Assembly (NCBI GenBank): GCA_913056215.1
Contig: CAJXMN010000016.1
Span: 1 to 39,066 of the forward strand
DNA: 39,066 nt
DNA from: an uncultured Flavobacteriales bacterium
Lineage (GTDB): Bacteria; Bacteroidota; Bacteroidia; Flavobacteriales_D; Crocinitomicaceae
Direction: 5' to 3'
The notes under the pieces are model-generated. The model did not search any database and had not been told where the DNA came from. It saw nothing but the letters and a program-made list of their open reading frames with translations. Shown in pieces: positions 7,358-15,670 of the stretch (positions are counted from its first letter, which is position 1; each line of letters starts with the position of its first letter). A program made the position numbers and the translations under genes.

Positions 7358-8296
7358 ATGGATAAAATAAAGAACGAGAAACGCACAATTACAGGATATT
7401 TAATGATAATGTTTCGTGGCATGGGAATGGGTGCTGCTGATGTCGTTCCTGGTGTGTCTGGTGGGACCATTGCTTTTATAACCGGAATTTACGAAGAACT
7501 GATCGGGAGCCTGAGTAATATTAATTTAAATGCTTTGCGCGTTCTATCTAAAGAAGGGATCCGTTCCTGCTGGCGTTATATAAATGGTAATTTCTTTGTT
7601 GCACTTTTTCTTGGAATAGGTATTAGTGTACTCTCGCTGGCAAAAATTTTGGTGTATTTACTTGAACATTACCCCGTTTTATTATGGTCTTTTTTCTTCG
7701 GGCTCGTTTTGAGTAGTGCCATATTCGTGTTGCGCTCCATGGATAAATGGAATTTTTACGCGTTCATTGCTATAATCGTCGGAACAACTGTCGCTGCACT
7801 GATTTCTTCTTTACAATCTACGGCAGATGGAGGAGCGTACTGGTATATTGTCCTGAGTGGAGCTATAGCAATTTGTGCCATGATTTTGCCTGGAATTAGC
7901 GGTGCATTCATTCTTGTTCTTCTTGGTTCTTATCATACAATCATCGGAGGTATTAAAGACTTCAATCTCACAATTATTGGATTGTTTGCGCTGGGATGCT
8001 TAATTGGTTTGTTATCATTCAGTCGATTGTTGAACTATCTCTTTGCACATTATAAAAACCTCGTACTTGCTCTATTAGCTGGGTTCTTATTTGGTTCGCT
8101 ATGGAAAATATGGCCCTGGAAAGAGCGGGTAGGGGAGTCACCTTTAATCGTTCATTCGGATGGACGGGAAGTTTGGATGGATCAAAATGTGTGGCCCGAA
8201 ATGGTTGCAACTGGTCAACTCTGGGGTGCTGTTGTACTTGCAGTTTCCGGTTTTCTTCTCGTATTTGTAGTCGAACGCTTTGGTGCTAAAAATTAA
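7358..8296 (+). CDS. DUF368 / PopT-type polyprenyl-phosphate flippase candidate
   Basis: 312 residues and about eight hydrophobic segments. The N-terminal family signature is clear: FRGMGMGAADVVPGVSGGTI, matched in the second half by ILPGISGAFILVLLGSYHTI, as expected for a family built from two inverted repeats with re-entrant loops. DUF368 proteins have been reported, with DedA proteins, to return undecaprenyl phosphate across the membrane for cell-wall and glycan synthesis. Assignment to that role here is by family. The stop codon is directly followed by aroE (3 bp), so the two are co-transcribed. The upstream gap holds the TTATCGCT repeats. Confidence 0.88.
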   Translation: MDKIKNEKRTITGYLMIMFRGMGMGAADVVPGVSGGTIAFITGIYEELIGSLSNINLNALRVLSKEGIRSCWRYINGNFFVALFLGIGISVLSLAKILVYLLEHYPVLLWSFFFGLVLSSAIFVLRSMDKWNFYAFIAIIVGTTVAALISSLQSTADGGAYWYIVLSGAIAICAMILPGISGAFILVLLGSYHTIIGGIKDFNLTIIGLFALGCLIGLLSFSRLLNYLFAHYKNLVLALLAGFLFGSLWKIWPWKERVGESPLIVHSDGREVWMDQNVWPEMVATGQLWGAVVLAVSGFLLVFVVERFGAKN

Positions 8297-8299
8297 TTG

Positions 8300-9043
8300 A
8301 TGATGGCTAAGAATAGATATGGTTTATTGGGAAAAAAATTAGGTCACTCTTTTTCTGCCTCTTTTTTTAATGACAAGTTTGCACGAGAGAATAATGATGC
8401 ACATTATGAGAATATTGAGTTAGAGGACGAAAAAGAGCTTGCGAAGTGGATGGAAGTTAAAGCTGATGAATTTGATGGCTTAAATGTGACCATTCCCTAT
8501 AAAAAAGCCGTACTCGAACTGGTTGATGAAATTGATCCTGTTGCTCGCTCCATTGGTGCTATTAACACAATTAAAATTCAGGAAAGACGTAAAATAGGAT
8601 ACAATACAGATGCTTATGGTTTTCAAAAGTCAATTCAACCATTTTTGACGAACCAACACGAAAAAGCACTAATTCTTGGAACTGGTGGTGCCTCTAATGC
8701 CGTTCAATACACGCTGGAAAATTTGGGTATTGAAGTTTTTTTTCTATCGAGAAATCCATCCTCAAACAGGCAATTTAGTTATGATGAAGCGAATGAAATT
8801 ATGACTGAACAATTCAAGTTAATTATTAATTGTACGCCGCTGGGAACATTCCCTAATATAGAGGAACGACCTCCATTCCCAATTGATTTTGTAGGTGATA
8901 AGCATCTCATTATTGACCTCATTTATAATCCGCCAATGACATCGTTTTTAAAAGTTGCTGCAACTAACGGAGCGAACACTTTGAATGGAAAGTCGATGCT
9001 GCAGCATCAGGCGTTAAAAGCTTGGGAAATCTGGAATGCATAA
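8300..9043 (+). CDS. aroE: Shikimate dehydrogenase
   Basis: About 247 residues, slightly short for AroE. The enzyme reduces 3-dehydroshikimate to shikimate with NADPH in aromatic amino acid synthesis. Motifs: YGLLGKKLGHSFSASFFN (substrate-binding Ser pair), LNVTIPYKKAV with the catalytic Lys, GYNTDAYGF, the nucleotide-binding LGTGGASNAVQ, INCTPLGTFP, and the C-terminal LNGKSMLQHQALKAW. Two in-frame ATG codons at 8300 and 8303 are both possible starts; the TTG at 8297 is less likely. It follows the DUF368 gene almost without a gap. Confidence 0.95.
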   Translation: MMAKNRYGLLGKKLGHSFSASFFNDKFARENNDAHYENIELEDEKELAKWMEVKADEFDGLNVTIPYKKAVLELVDEIDPVARSIGAINTIKIQERRKIGYNTDAYGFQKSIQPFLTNQHEKALILGTGGASNAVQYTLENLGIEVFFLSRNPSSNRQFSYDEANEIMTEQFKLIINCTPLGTFPNIEERPPFPIDFVGDKHLIIDLIYNPPMTSFLKVAATNGANTLNGKSMLQHQALKAWEIWNA

Positions 9044-9053
9044 GCTATCTTTG
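9022..9053 (+). promoter_or_regulatory. Candidate promoter TTG-N21-TATCTTTG
   Basis: TTG at 9022-9024 and TATCTTTG at 9046-9053 match the Bacteroidota -33/-7 pattern with an allowed 21-nt spacing. The predicted transcription start, near 9060, falls after the GTG at 9053, so it bears on the choice of start for the next gene. The -33 part overlaps the end of aroE. Confidence 0.45.
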
Positions 9054-9703
9054 TGGAAAGTCGTTCAATTTTGAATAATTTGAAAGCTTACATACGAGAA
9101 GGTGAACATCAGCGACAAGATTTTAAATTTCGCGTAGATGACTCTAAAAAAATTGCACGTACACTGGCTGCCTTCGCGAATACGGATGGCGGTAGATTAC
9201 TTATCGGTGTAAAAGATAATGGTAAGGTAGTTGGCGTGTATCCAGAGGAGGAGTTTCATGTAATTCAGGGAGCTGCAGATATGTTTTGTGATCCTGCCGT
9301 TACTTTTACTTCTGAAGTTTTACAGGACGAACACAAACTGGTGCTGCAAGTGACGGTGCCTAAAGCTGAAAAGCGTCCCGTACGAGCCAAAGATGATCAT
9401 GACAAGTGGAAAACATATGTCCGTCGTGACGATCATACGCTGCTGGCTAATAAGATTTTAGTGCGCGTTTGGAAAAGTCAAGGTAAAGAAGGAGGCAAAC
9501 CGCAGAAGTTTGATGCCGATGAGAAGCTTTTATTAAATACGATTGAAGAATTCGGTAAAATAACACTGAGTAAATTGTATCGCCAAACGAAATTAAAAAA
9601 ATCGTATATTGATAAATTACTGGTGTTGTTTGTATCATGGGGAATTGTTCAAATGGTCATTTCACGAGATGGTACGCATTATTCATTAGCTGAATATCAA
9701 TAA
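9053..9703 (+). CDS. AlbA_2 / Schlafen-like putative DNA-binding protein
   Basis: Up to 216 residues. The N-terminal half is an AlbA_2 (divergent AAA-4, Schlafen-like) domain: EGEHQRQDFKFRVDDSKKI, then LAAFANTDGGRLLIGVKDNG and VVGVYPEEEF. The C-terminal part (KFDADEKLLLNTIEEFGKIT onward) looks like a winged-helix domain. Such proteins are usually annotated as nucleic-acid-binding regulators; the target is unknown. GTG 9053 gives the longest frame. If the promoter at 9022-9053 is real, TTG 9071 (MNNLKAYIREGEHQ) is the better start, and it also fits the usual spacing to GEHQ. The gene sits between aroE and an oligopeptidase gene with no functional link visible. Confidence 0.8.
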   Translation: MESRSILNNLKAYIREGEHQRQDFKFRVDDSKKIARTLAAFANTDGGRLLIGVKDNGKVVGVYPEEEFHVIQGAADMFCDPAVTFTSEVLQDEHKLVLQVTVPKAEKRPVRAKDDHDKWKTYVRRDDHTLLANKILVRVWKSQGKEGGKPQKFDADEKLLLNTIEEFGKITLSKLYRQTKLKKSYIDKLLVLFVSWGIVQMVISRDGTHYSLAEYQ

Positions 9704-9731
9704 ATTAAATAAGTAGGTAGAAAAAAAGCAA

Positions 9732-11828
9732 ATGATGAATAAGAAAAGAGTAGAACCACCTGTCGCTTTAAAAACACCTCGAAGTTTTGAATGGAAAGGA
9801 AGAGAATGGTCTGATGATTATTTTTGGATGCGCCTTTCAGATAGCCAAAAAGAAAAAGGAACCAACGACCCCGAAACGAAAAAAGTACTCGATTACCTCG
9901 AAGCGGAAAATGAATTTCTACATCATCAACTTGAGAATACCGAACGGCTTCAAAAGCAGTTGTTTGATGAAATGAAAAGCCGCGTGGAACAACGATTCGA
10001 GACACCACCTGTAGAAAAGAACGGATACTATTATGCCACGCGTTTTGACGAAGGTCAAGATTACCCCCTCTATTTACGCTGGAAAAAGGATGAAGGTTCT
10101 GAAAATAAACAATTAGAGGTTTTGTTGAATGGACCTGAACTTGCCAAGGATGAAAATTACTTTCAAATTGCTGGACGATCTGTAAGTCCCGACAACAAAT
10201 GGTTAGCCTATGGTGTCGATACCGTTTCGAGACGTCAGTACAAGTTGTGTTTCAAACAGATCAAGAACGATGAAACGTTGGCATATACGATTCAAAACAC
10301 GACGGGAAATGCCGTGTGGGCCAATGATAATAAAACAATATTTTATACAGAGCAGGATACTGCAACGCTCCGCCCCTGTAAAGTGTTTAAGCATCATTTA
10401 GGTGAAGATCCGAAGGACGACGAATTGGTGTTTCACGAAAAAGACGAAACGTTTATCTGTGATGTTCGCAAATCAAAATCGGGGGATTATATTTTTATCG
10501 AAAGTTTTCAGAGCATCACGACTGAAACGCAATACATTCGGGCAGATTTTCCCGATGAAAATTGGAAGTCAATAGTCTCTCGTCAACGAGATCACGAGTA
10601 TAGTGTATTCCACTACAATGGACATTTTTATTACTTGTCCAATCTTGGAGCCACGAATTTTCAATTGATGCGTTCTCCGGTTGATGCTACAGATTTCGAT
10701 AGTTGGGAACTAGTGGTACCACACAACGAAGAGACGTTGATAGAAGAAGTTGATTTCTTTAATGATTTTCGGGTAATGCAGGTGCGAAAGAATGGTCTGA
10801 CACAATTAATCATTAAACACTTAAAATCGGGTCAGGAGCACGTCGTCGATCAAAATGATCCTGCTTATACCGTTGCTATAGGAGACAATCCGAATTTCAA
10901 TACATGCAAACTGCGTTTTGTCTACACCTCCATGACAACACCCATCTCCATTTATGAGTACGACATGAAGACTCAATCGAAAGTTTTGCTCAAGCAGAAA
11001 AAAGTCGTTGATCCTACTTTTAACGCTGACAATTACCAATCAGAGCGTGTTTTCGCTACGGCTGAAGATGGCACTGATATCCCCGTTTCGTTGGTGTATA
11101 ATAAAAACACTTCAATTGAGGCGTCTACACCACTGCTGTTGTATGGATATGGTTCGTATGGTATCAGTATGGATCCTTACTTTAGTTCTGTTCGGCTCAG
11201 TTTGCTGGATCGAGGGTTTGTTTTTGCGATTGCGCATGTCCGTGGAGGAGAAGACATGGGGCGGAAATGGTACGAGCAAGGTAAATTGCTTCAGAAAAGG
11301 AATACTTTCACTGATTTCATTACTGCTGCTGAAATGTTGGTGAAGCGCAACTACACGTCCACAGATCACTTATACGCGCAGGGAGGTAGTGCTGGAGGAT
11401 TGCTGATGGGAGCTGTGATGAACATGCGTCCCGACTTATTTAACGGTGTGTTGGCTGGTGTTCCTTTTGTGGATGTTATTAATACGATGATGGATGAATC
11501 AATTCCTTTAACAACGGGCGAGTTTGATGAATGGGGAAATCCTAAGGATCTGCAGTTTTTCGATTATATTCAATCGTATTCACCCTATGACAACGTCTGT
11601 GCTCAGGATTATCCTCATTTATTAATAACAACGGGATTTTGGGATAGTCAAGTGCAATATTGGGAACCCGCTAAGTGGATTGCGAAATTGCGTGAATATC
11701 GTACCAATGATAATTTACTCTTAATGTATTGTAATATGGAGGTAGGTCATGGAGGTGCGTCAGGAAGGTTCCAGCAATTCAAAGAAGTGGCTATGGAATA
11801 TGCTTTTCTCTTACACCTCGAAAAATAA
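9732..11828 (+). CDS. ptrB: Oligopeptidase B-like S9A serine peptidase
   Basis: 698 residues, the normal size for oligopeptidase B. It has an N-terminal seven-bladed propeller that filters substrates and a C-terminal alpha/beta hydrolase. Motifs: WSDDYFWMR near the N terminus, LLLYGYGSYGISMDP, FAIAHVRGGEDMGRKWYE, QGGSAGGLLMGAVMN with the nucleophile near Ser553, FWDSQVQYWEP with the catalytic Asp, and MEVGHGGASGR with the catalytic His. The enzyme cuts short peptides after basic residues. The lack of a signal peptide points to the cytoplasm. It starts at ATG 9732 or 9735. The specificity is by family. Confidence 0.9.
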   Translation: MMNKKRVEPPVALKTPRSFEWKGREWSDDYFWMRLSDSQKEKGTNDPETKKVLDYLEAENEFLHHQLENTERLQKQLFDEMKSRVEQRFETPPVEKNGYYYATRFDEGQDYPLYLRWKKDEGSENKQLEVLLNGPELAKDENYFQIAGRSVSPDNKWLAYGVDTVSRRQYKLCFKQIKNDETLAYTIQNTTGNAVWANDNKTIFYTEQDTATLRPCKVFKHHLGEDPKDDELVFHEKDETFICDVRKSKSGDYIFIESFQSITTETQYIRADFPDENWKSIVSRQRDHEYSVFHYNGHFYYLSNLGATNFQLMRSPVDATDFDSWELVVPHNEETLIEEVDFFNDFRVMQVRKNGLTQLIIKHLKSGQEHVVDQNDPAYTVAIGDNPNFNTCKLRFVYTSMTTPISIYEYDMKTQSKVLLKQKKVVDPTFNADNYQSERVFATAEDGTDIPVSLVYNKNTSIEASTPLLLYGYGSYGISMDPYFSSVRLSLLDRGFVFAIAHVRGGEDMGRKWYEQGKLLQKRNTFTDFITAAEMLVKRNYTSTDHLYAQGGSAGGLLMGAVMNMRPDLFNGVLAGVPFVDVINTMMDESIPLTTGEFDEWGNPKDLQFFDYIQSYSPYDNVCAQDYPHLLITTGFWDSQVQYWEPAKWIAKLREYRTNDNLLLMYCNMEVGHGGASGRFQQFKEVAMEYAFLLHLEK

Positions 11829-11854
11829 AAATAGAGATACGTAATAAATGTAGT

Positions 11855-11880
11855 AGCGGAGACCGATTTGGTTCCCCGCT
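11855..11880 (+). terminator. Imperfect hairpin between convergent genes
   Basis: AGCGGAGACC and GGTTCCCCGCT can pair with one mismatch and a bulge around a five-base loop. On the plus strand it is followed by an A run rather than a T run, so it is not a classical intrinsic terminator. It lies between the convergent oligopeptidase and mscS genes. Confidence 0.3.
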
Positions 11881-11919
11881 TCAAAAAAAAAATAATGTAA
11901 CGCTTATTTTTTGGTTAAA

Positions 11920-12768
11920 TTATTCTGATTTCTCAAGATGTAAGTCCATTTGAGGAAAGGGAATACTTAAACCTTCCGTTTCTTCAAATTTCTCATATAC
12001 TTTTTCATTCACGTAAAAATGAATATCCCAGTAATCTTCTTTTTTGGACCAGATACGTACCGTAAGGTTTACAGATGAATCACCAAGTGAACCCAGTTTA
12101 ACAAAAGGTTCTGGATCTTTAAAAACCTGTGGGTGACTATTTATGACTTCTAAGATCGTTTCTTTAGCTAACTTGAGATTTTCGCCATAAGCAAAACCAA
12201 ATGTGAAGTCAATTCGACGCGTATCCTGACGACTGAAATTTGTAATATTCCCTGTAGATAGGGGGCCGTTTGGTAGTATGATCGTTTTATTGTCGGGTGT
12301 GTGCAAAATGGTATGAAAGATTTGTATTTCTTTTACTGTACCACCTTCCCCTTGAGCCTGAATGTATTCATCGACTTTAATTGGTTTAAAGATGAGCAGC
12401 ATTACCCCACCGGCTAAATTACTTAGTGTACCCGAGAAAGCCATGCCAATAGCTAAACCAGCAGCACCAAGGATCGCTATGAATGAGGTCATCTCAATTC
12501 CCAACTGAGAGAACGCAGTGATCACTGTAAGTATTTTTACAATGCCGTTTACCAGTGATCCCATGAATGTAATCAAGCCTTGATCAGACTCGCGTTTTTC
12601 TAATACGTTTTTCGTTACTTTAGAGAAAAAGCGCGCTAAACGAAACCCTACAAAGAGAATAATTAGTGCGATAAGAACGCTGATCCCAAAATCAACCAAT
12701 ACATCTATGATTTCGCTTTGGCTATATCCTAGAATAAGGTCCTCTTTTGTTTCATTGGTGTTATCCAT
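11920..12768 (-). CDS. mscS: Small-conductance mechanosensitive channel, MscS family
   Basis: 282 residues, close to E. coli MscS. There are three N-terminal membrane segments (ISVLIALIILFVGFRLARFF, then IVKILTVITAFSQLGI). The pore helix is of the classical Gly/Ala-packed type, AILGAAGLAIGMAFSGTLSN, followed by LAGGVMLLIFKPIKVDEYI and the beta domain with NKTIILPNGPLSTGNITNFS. It acts in the inner membrane as a heptameric safety valve that opens on hypo-osmotic shock. A second, divergent MscS is encoded at 31488-32357. The gene stands alone and is divergent from ydcF. Confidence 0.94.
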   Translation of the reverse strand: MDNTNETKEDLILGYSQSEIIDVLVDFGISVLIALIILFVGFRLARFFSKVTKNVLEKRESDQGLITFMGSLVNGIVKILTVITAFSQLGIEMTSFIAILGAAGLAIGMAFSGTLSNLAGGVMLLIFKPIKVDEYIQAQGEGGTVKEIQIFHTILHTPDNKTIILPNGPLSTGNITNFSRQDTRRIDFTFGFAYGENLKLAKETILEVINSHPQVFKDPEPFVKLGSLGDSSVNLTVRIWSKKEDYWDIHFYVNEKVYEKFEETEGLSIPFPQMDLHLEKSE

Positions 12769-12854
12769 AATATGTGTTTTATTTATAAAAAGTTCTTAAA
12801 AATAATAAAACGTAAGTATTATTTAGTCATTTTTGTAACAACGCTGGTTCGCAA

Positions 12855-13622
12855 ATGTTTTTTGTTCTCTCCAAAATATCCTACTTTTTTATTAGCCCTT
12901 TCACATGGTTGATTTTAGTGATTGCTGGAATCTTATTCCTTAAAAAATCGCGCTGGAAGAAGCGAGTCAAATATGCAGCAGTTGTCATTGCATTGGTATT
13001 TAGTAATAGTTTTATCTTCAAGGAGGCCGTTCGATTATGGGAGGTGCCGGCTGTTTCGATTGATAAATTAGAGCATCATCAGGTTGGGATTGTATTGGGA
13101 GGCATGTTCGAATATGATAATGATACGGAACGATTGAGTATTCGTCGCGGAGGAGATCGGATTTGGCAGGCCATCGACCTATACAAGCTCAAAAAAATTG
13201 ATAAATTATTACTGAGCGGTGATCACGGGTTTGTTTCGGACCGCGGACTTCACGAGGCGCAACAATTGAAATCTGTACTTGTACGCTGGGGGATTCCTAA
13301 AAAGGATATTCTTATTGAAGAAAACTCGAAAAACACCTATCAAAATGCAAAATTCACAGCTCAGTTACTCAAAACGTCATATCCTCATTTTGATTCATTT
13401 GTACTGATCACTTCAGCAAAACATATGAAGCGGGCACAGGCATGCTTTGAACAGCAGAACCTCGCGGTAACTCCTTTTTCGACTGATCCTTTTGTGGGAA
13501 GTGAGCGTGCATATCACTGGGATGAATTCATCGTTCCCAACGTACGAAATTTTCAATATTGGTTTTCCTTAAACAAAGAGTTGTTAGGGTACGTTGTTTA
13601 TGATGCAATGGGTTATTTATGA
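12855..13622 (+). CDS. YdcF/ElyC-family membrane protein (DUF218)
   Basis: 255 residues with two N-terminal hydrophobic segments (FFISPFTWLILVIAGILFL and VKYAAVVIALVFSNSFIF), then a DUF218 domain facing the periplasm: VGIVLGGMFEYD, ERLSIRRGGDRIWQAIDLY, KLLLSGDHG, ILIEENSKNTYQNA, and VLITSAKHMKRAQACFE. The GG-rich first strand and ENSKNTYQNA are the DUF218 signatures. ElyC, the best-studied relative, affects cell-envelope and peptidoglycan synthesis. The ATG overlaps nothing upstream, but the stop overlaps the alkB-like gene (ATGA). The precise role is unknown. Confidence 0.87.
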   Translation: MFFVLSKISYFFISPFTWLILVIAGILFLKKSRWKKRVKYAAVVIALVFSNSFIFKEAVRLWEVPAVSIDKLEHHQVGIVLGGMFEYDNDTERLSIRRGGDRIWQAIDLYKLKKIDKLLLSGDHGFVSDRGLHEAQQLKSVLVRWGIPKKDILIEENSKNTYQNAKFTAQLLKTSYPHFDSFVLITSAKHMKRAQACFEQQNLAVTPFSTDPFVGSERAYHWDEFIVPNVRNFQYWFSLNKELLGYVVYDAMGYL

Positions 13623-14200
13623 AACATTATGAACTGAAAGATGGAGCGGTGGACTGGTTTCCTGATTTCCTGGATAGCAAATTGGCGGATAGTTATTTTG
13701 ATTATTGCTATCGTTGGTTAAAGTGGGATTCAGGTACAGTGAAGTTATTTGGTCGCGAGCACCTGATTCCACGTAAGCAGATTTACTTCGCCGATGATGG
13801 CATCACGTATGGTTATTCAGGTAAGCGACTCAAGCCTTCCCGGTGGGATGATAAAGTGCTCGCGATTAAAGAAAAGATTGAAGCTTTAACAGGTGACCAT
13901 TACAATGCTTGTTTGATGAACCTGTATCGCGATGGAAATGATAGCAATGGTTGGCACGCAGATGATGAGAAAGAGCTTGGGTCATGTCCAACGATTGCAT
14001 CTGTTTCTTTGGGGGTAGAACGTCCATTTCACCTCAAACATAAAGCGACTAAAGAAAAACAGACTTTTCATCTAACGCACGGCTCATTACTGGTGATGCG
14101 GGGCGCTCTTCAACATTGCTGGAAGCATCAAATTCCAAAAACCAAACGTGTACACAGTCCGCGAGTAAACCTCACCTTTCGTAAAGTATACGAGACTTAA
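13619..14200 (+). CDS. alkB: AlkB-like 2-oxoglutarate/Fe(II) dioxygenase
   Basis: 193 residues, similar to bacterial AlkB and the ALKBH2/3 group. It probably repairs alkylated bases by oxidative demethylation. The iron ligands are visible as WHADDE (His113, Asp115) and the His of CWKHQIPK (His170). PRVNLTFR supplies the arginines that bind 2-oxoglutarate and substrate. LMNLYRDGNDSNGWH and SLGVERPFHLKHK are typical family stretches. It is translationally coupled to ydcF. Its stop shares TTAA with the stop of the convergent Nudix gene, so no terminator separates them. I see no Ada-like regulator nearby. Confidence 0.9.
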   Translation: MKHYELKDGAVDWFPDFLDSKLADSYFDYCYRWLKWDSGTVKLFGREHLIPRKQIYFADDGITYGYSGKRLKPSRWDDKVLAIKEKIEALTGDHYNACLMNLYRDGNDSNGWHADDEKELGSCPTIASVSLGVERPFHLKHKATKEKQTFHLTHGSLLVMRGALQHCWKHQIPKTKRVHSPRVNLTFRKVYET

Positions 14201-14853
14201 TCATGATCTTGACTCTGTTTCCCTTTGGCTTTCAATAATACTTCTTTGAATTCGTGTAAAATGAGTGCAGTGGCTCCCCAAACAACACGCTTGTGAATGG
14301 CAAAGTGCGGGACATCTCGAAGAATTCTTTCATCCTGGAGATGGATATCCGTTTTTTGTAATGTGTCGCGCAGCAATAATTGTTTCAGATTAAAAGGTAG
14401 CATCTCATCCACTTCACGTGGATCAGGATAAAAATCTAAAACTCCGGAATATTCAAAAATATAGGGAAAAACATGGTATCCGCTCACTGGAATAAAAACG
14501 GGCGTGAGTTCTCCGATATGGCGCAAATGGTGCTTTTTTAAGCCTGTTTCTTCAACACATTCTCGTATTGCCGTCTGGATGAGGTCGCGTTCTCCTTTTT
14601 CGCGCTTACCACCTGGAAGACAGATCTGACCGCTATGAACACCGTTGTACGTTGGACGTTGAATGAGAATAGATGCAAGGCCTTCTGGTGATTTATAAAT
14701 AACGAGTGCCACCGCGCTTTCCCGAATATGACTGGCGTGTTTCAATGCTTCGGAAGAACGCCCCCTTCCTATAGGTGACATGGCTACATGAGCATCTTCA
14801 CCTGGAAGCTCCTCTATGAGAGTTTCCCGCAATGTATGTAGATCAACAGGCAT
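14197..14853 (-). CDS. Nudix hydrolase, probable CoA pyrophosphatase
   Basis: 218 residues. A complete Nudix box is present: GGKREKGERDLIQTAIRE followed by CVEETGL, fitting GX5EX7REXXEEXG. Just before it, ILIQRPTYNGVHSGQICLPG resembles the motif of the NUDT7-like CoA diphosphatase subgroup, which hydrolyses CoA to 3',5'-ADP and phosphopantetheine. It is cytosolic, with no signal peptide. The lipoprotein gene ends 2 bp before its start, so they form one unit. Subfamily assignment is moderately secure; substrate use is inferred. Confidence 0.9.
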   Translation of the reverse strand: MPVDLHTLRETLIEELPGEDAHVAMSPIGRGRSSEALKHASHIRESAVALVIYKSPEGLASILIQRPTYNGVHSGQICLPGGKREKGERDLIQTAIRECVEETGLKKHHLRHIGELTPVFIPVSGYHVFPYIFEYSGVLDFYPDPREVDEMLPFNLKQLLLRDTLQKTDIHLQDERILRDVPHFAIHKRVVWGATALILHEFKEVLLKAKGKQSQDHD

Positions 14854-14855
14854 GA

Positions 14856-15503
14856 CTATTGAATTCGTGTGCTTTTTAAAATTTCCAAAATGTCGCTATG
14901 GTAGAACTGAATATCATTATCATTTGCAATCACCTGTAAAATGTAGTATCCAGGTTTGCTTTTGATGACTCCAAACTGATAATAGAGATGGTTGGAATAA
15001 CTGGATTGTTGACCACGAACCGCTCCCATGTATATCGGATCTCCTTGAAACGTAGTGTCTATCGAATGAATAGACGTTGAAGCAGCACTGAGATTTTCTG
15101 TTCTCGAAGCGGTGATATAATCCAACAAAATTAATTCGTCTTTTTCATGGGTATTGTCTCTTTCATAGAATTTTCTGTAATAAGGCATATCGTCGTTCTT
15201 GATGAAATCTGCGGAGAAATGAAGCTTGTATTCATCACATGAAAAATTATTTTCATTAGATAGACTGAAATTCCTATTGTTTACCCGATAGAAACATTCC
15301 GGAAGATAAACATATATGCCGTGATTATCCCATTCCATCAGTTTTTCGGTAGCGTTGGAAGCGTCAAAATTTTCAAAACTAACCGGTAAATTTTTAGCTT
15401 CTTTTGTGTCACTGTCACATCCAGATGTAGTCAACATTAAACCAAGCACAAGCGAAAAAAAAGTACAAGTGTAAAACTGCAAATATTTCTTTGAGTTGTT
15501 CAT
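14856..15503 (-). CDS. Lipoprotein of unknown function
   Basis: 215 residues. The N terminus has a lipoprotein signal: a hydrophobic core (YTCTFFSLVLGLMLTTSG) and a lipobox ending at Cys29 (TTSGC), followed by DSD. The acid after the Cys is compatible with outer-membrane sorting in Bacteroidota. The mature part contains two further cysteines close together (PECFYRV, FSCDEYK) and ends in a domain with YYQFGVIKSKPGYYILQVIAN. I do not recognise the family. It is immediately upstream of the Nudix gene. A TATATTTG box on the minus strand (15527-15534) probably serves as the -7 element. Confidence 0.78.
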   Translation of the reverse strand: MNNSKKYLQFYTCTFFSLVLGLMLTTSGCDSDTKEAKNLPVSFENFDASNATEKLMEWDNHGIYVYLPECFYRVNNRNFSLSNENNFSCDEYKLHFSADFIKNDDMPYYRKFYERDNTHEKDELILLDYITASRTENLSAASTSIHSIDTTFQGDPIYMGAVRGQQSSYSNHLYYQFGVIKSKPGYYILQVIANDNDIQFYHSDILEILKSTRIQ

Positions 15504-15526
15504 AATATATTCGAATCAATACTATG

Positions 15527-15534
15527 CAAATATA
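15527..15534 (-). promoter_or_regulatory. Candidate -7 promoter box (TATATTTG) for the lipoprotein-Nudix unit
   Basis: Reading the minus strand, TATATTTG lies 24 bases before the lipoprotein ATG and would give a leader of about 15-20 nt. No clear TTG appears at the expected -33 distance, so support rests on the -7 box alone. Confidence 0.4.
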
Positions 15535-15602
15535 AGAAAGTAATAGGTGGAAATAAATAATGCTTTTATCAAACCATTTGATTAGAAATTGCAAAGGTCA
15601 GT

Positions 15603-15641
15603 AAAAATTAAAAAGAGCGACACCGCTACAGCATCGCTCTT
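15603..15641 (-). terminator. Intrinsic terminator of the S46 peptidase gene
   Basis: On the minus strand, AAGAGCGA (15641-15634) pairs perfectly with TCGCTCTT (15620-15613) around a 13-base loop, and a T-rich tract follows. It lies about 30 bp beyond the peptidase stop codon. Confidence 0.75.
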
Positions 15642-15670
15642 CAGATAATGATAAACTATAATTTGACGGT

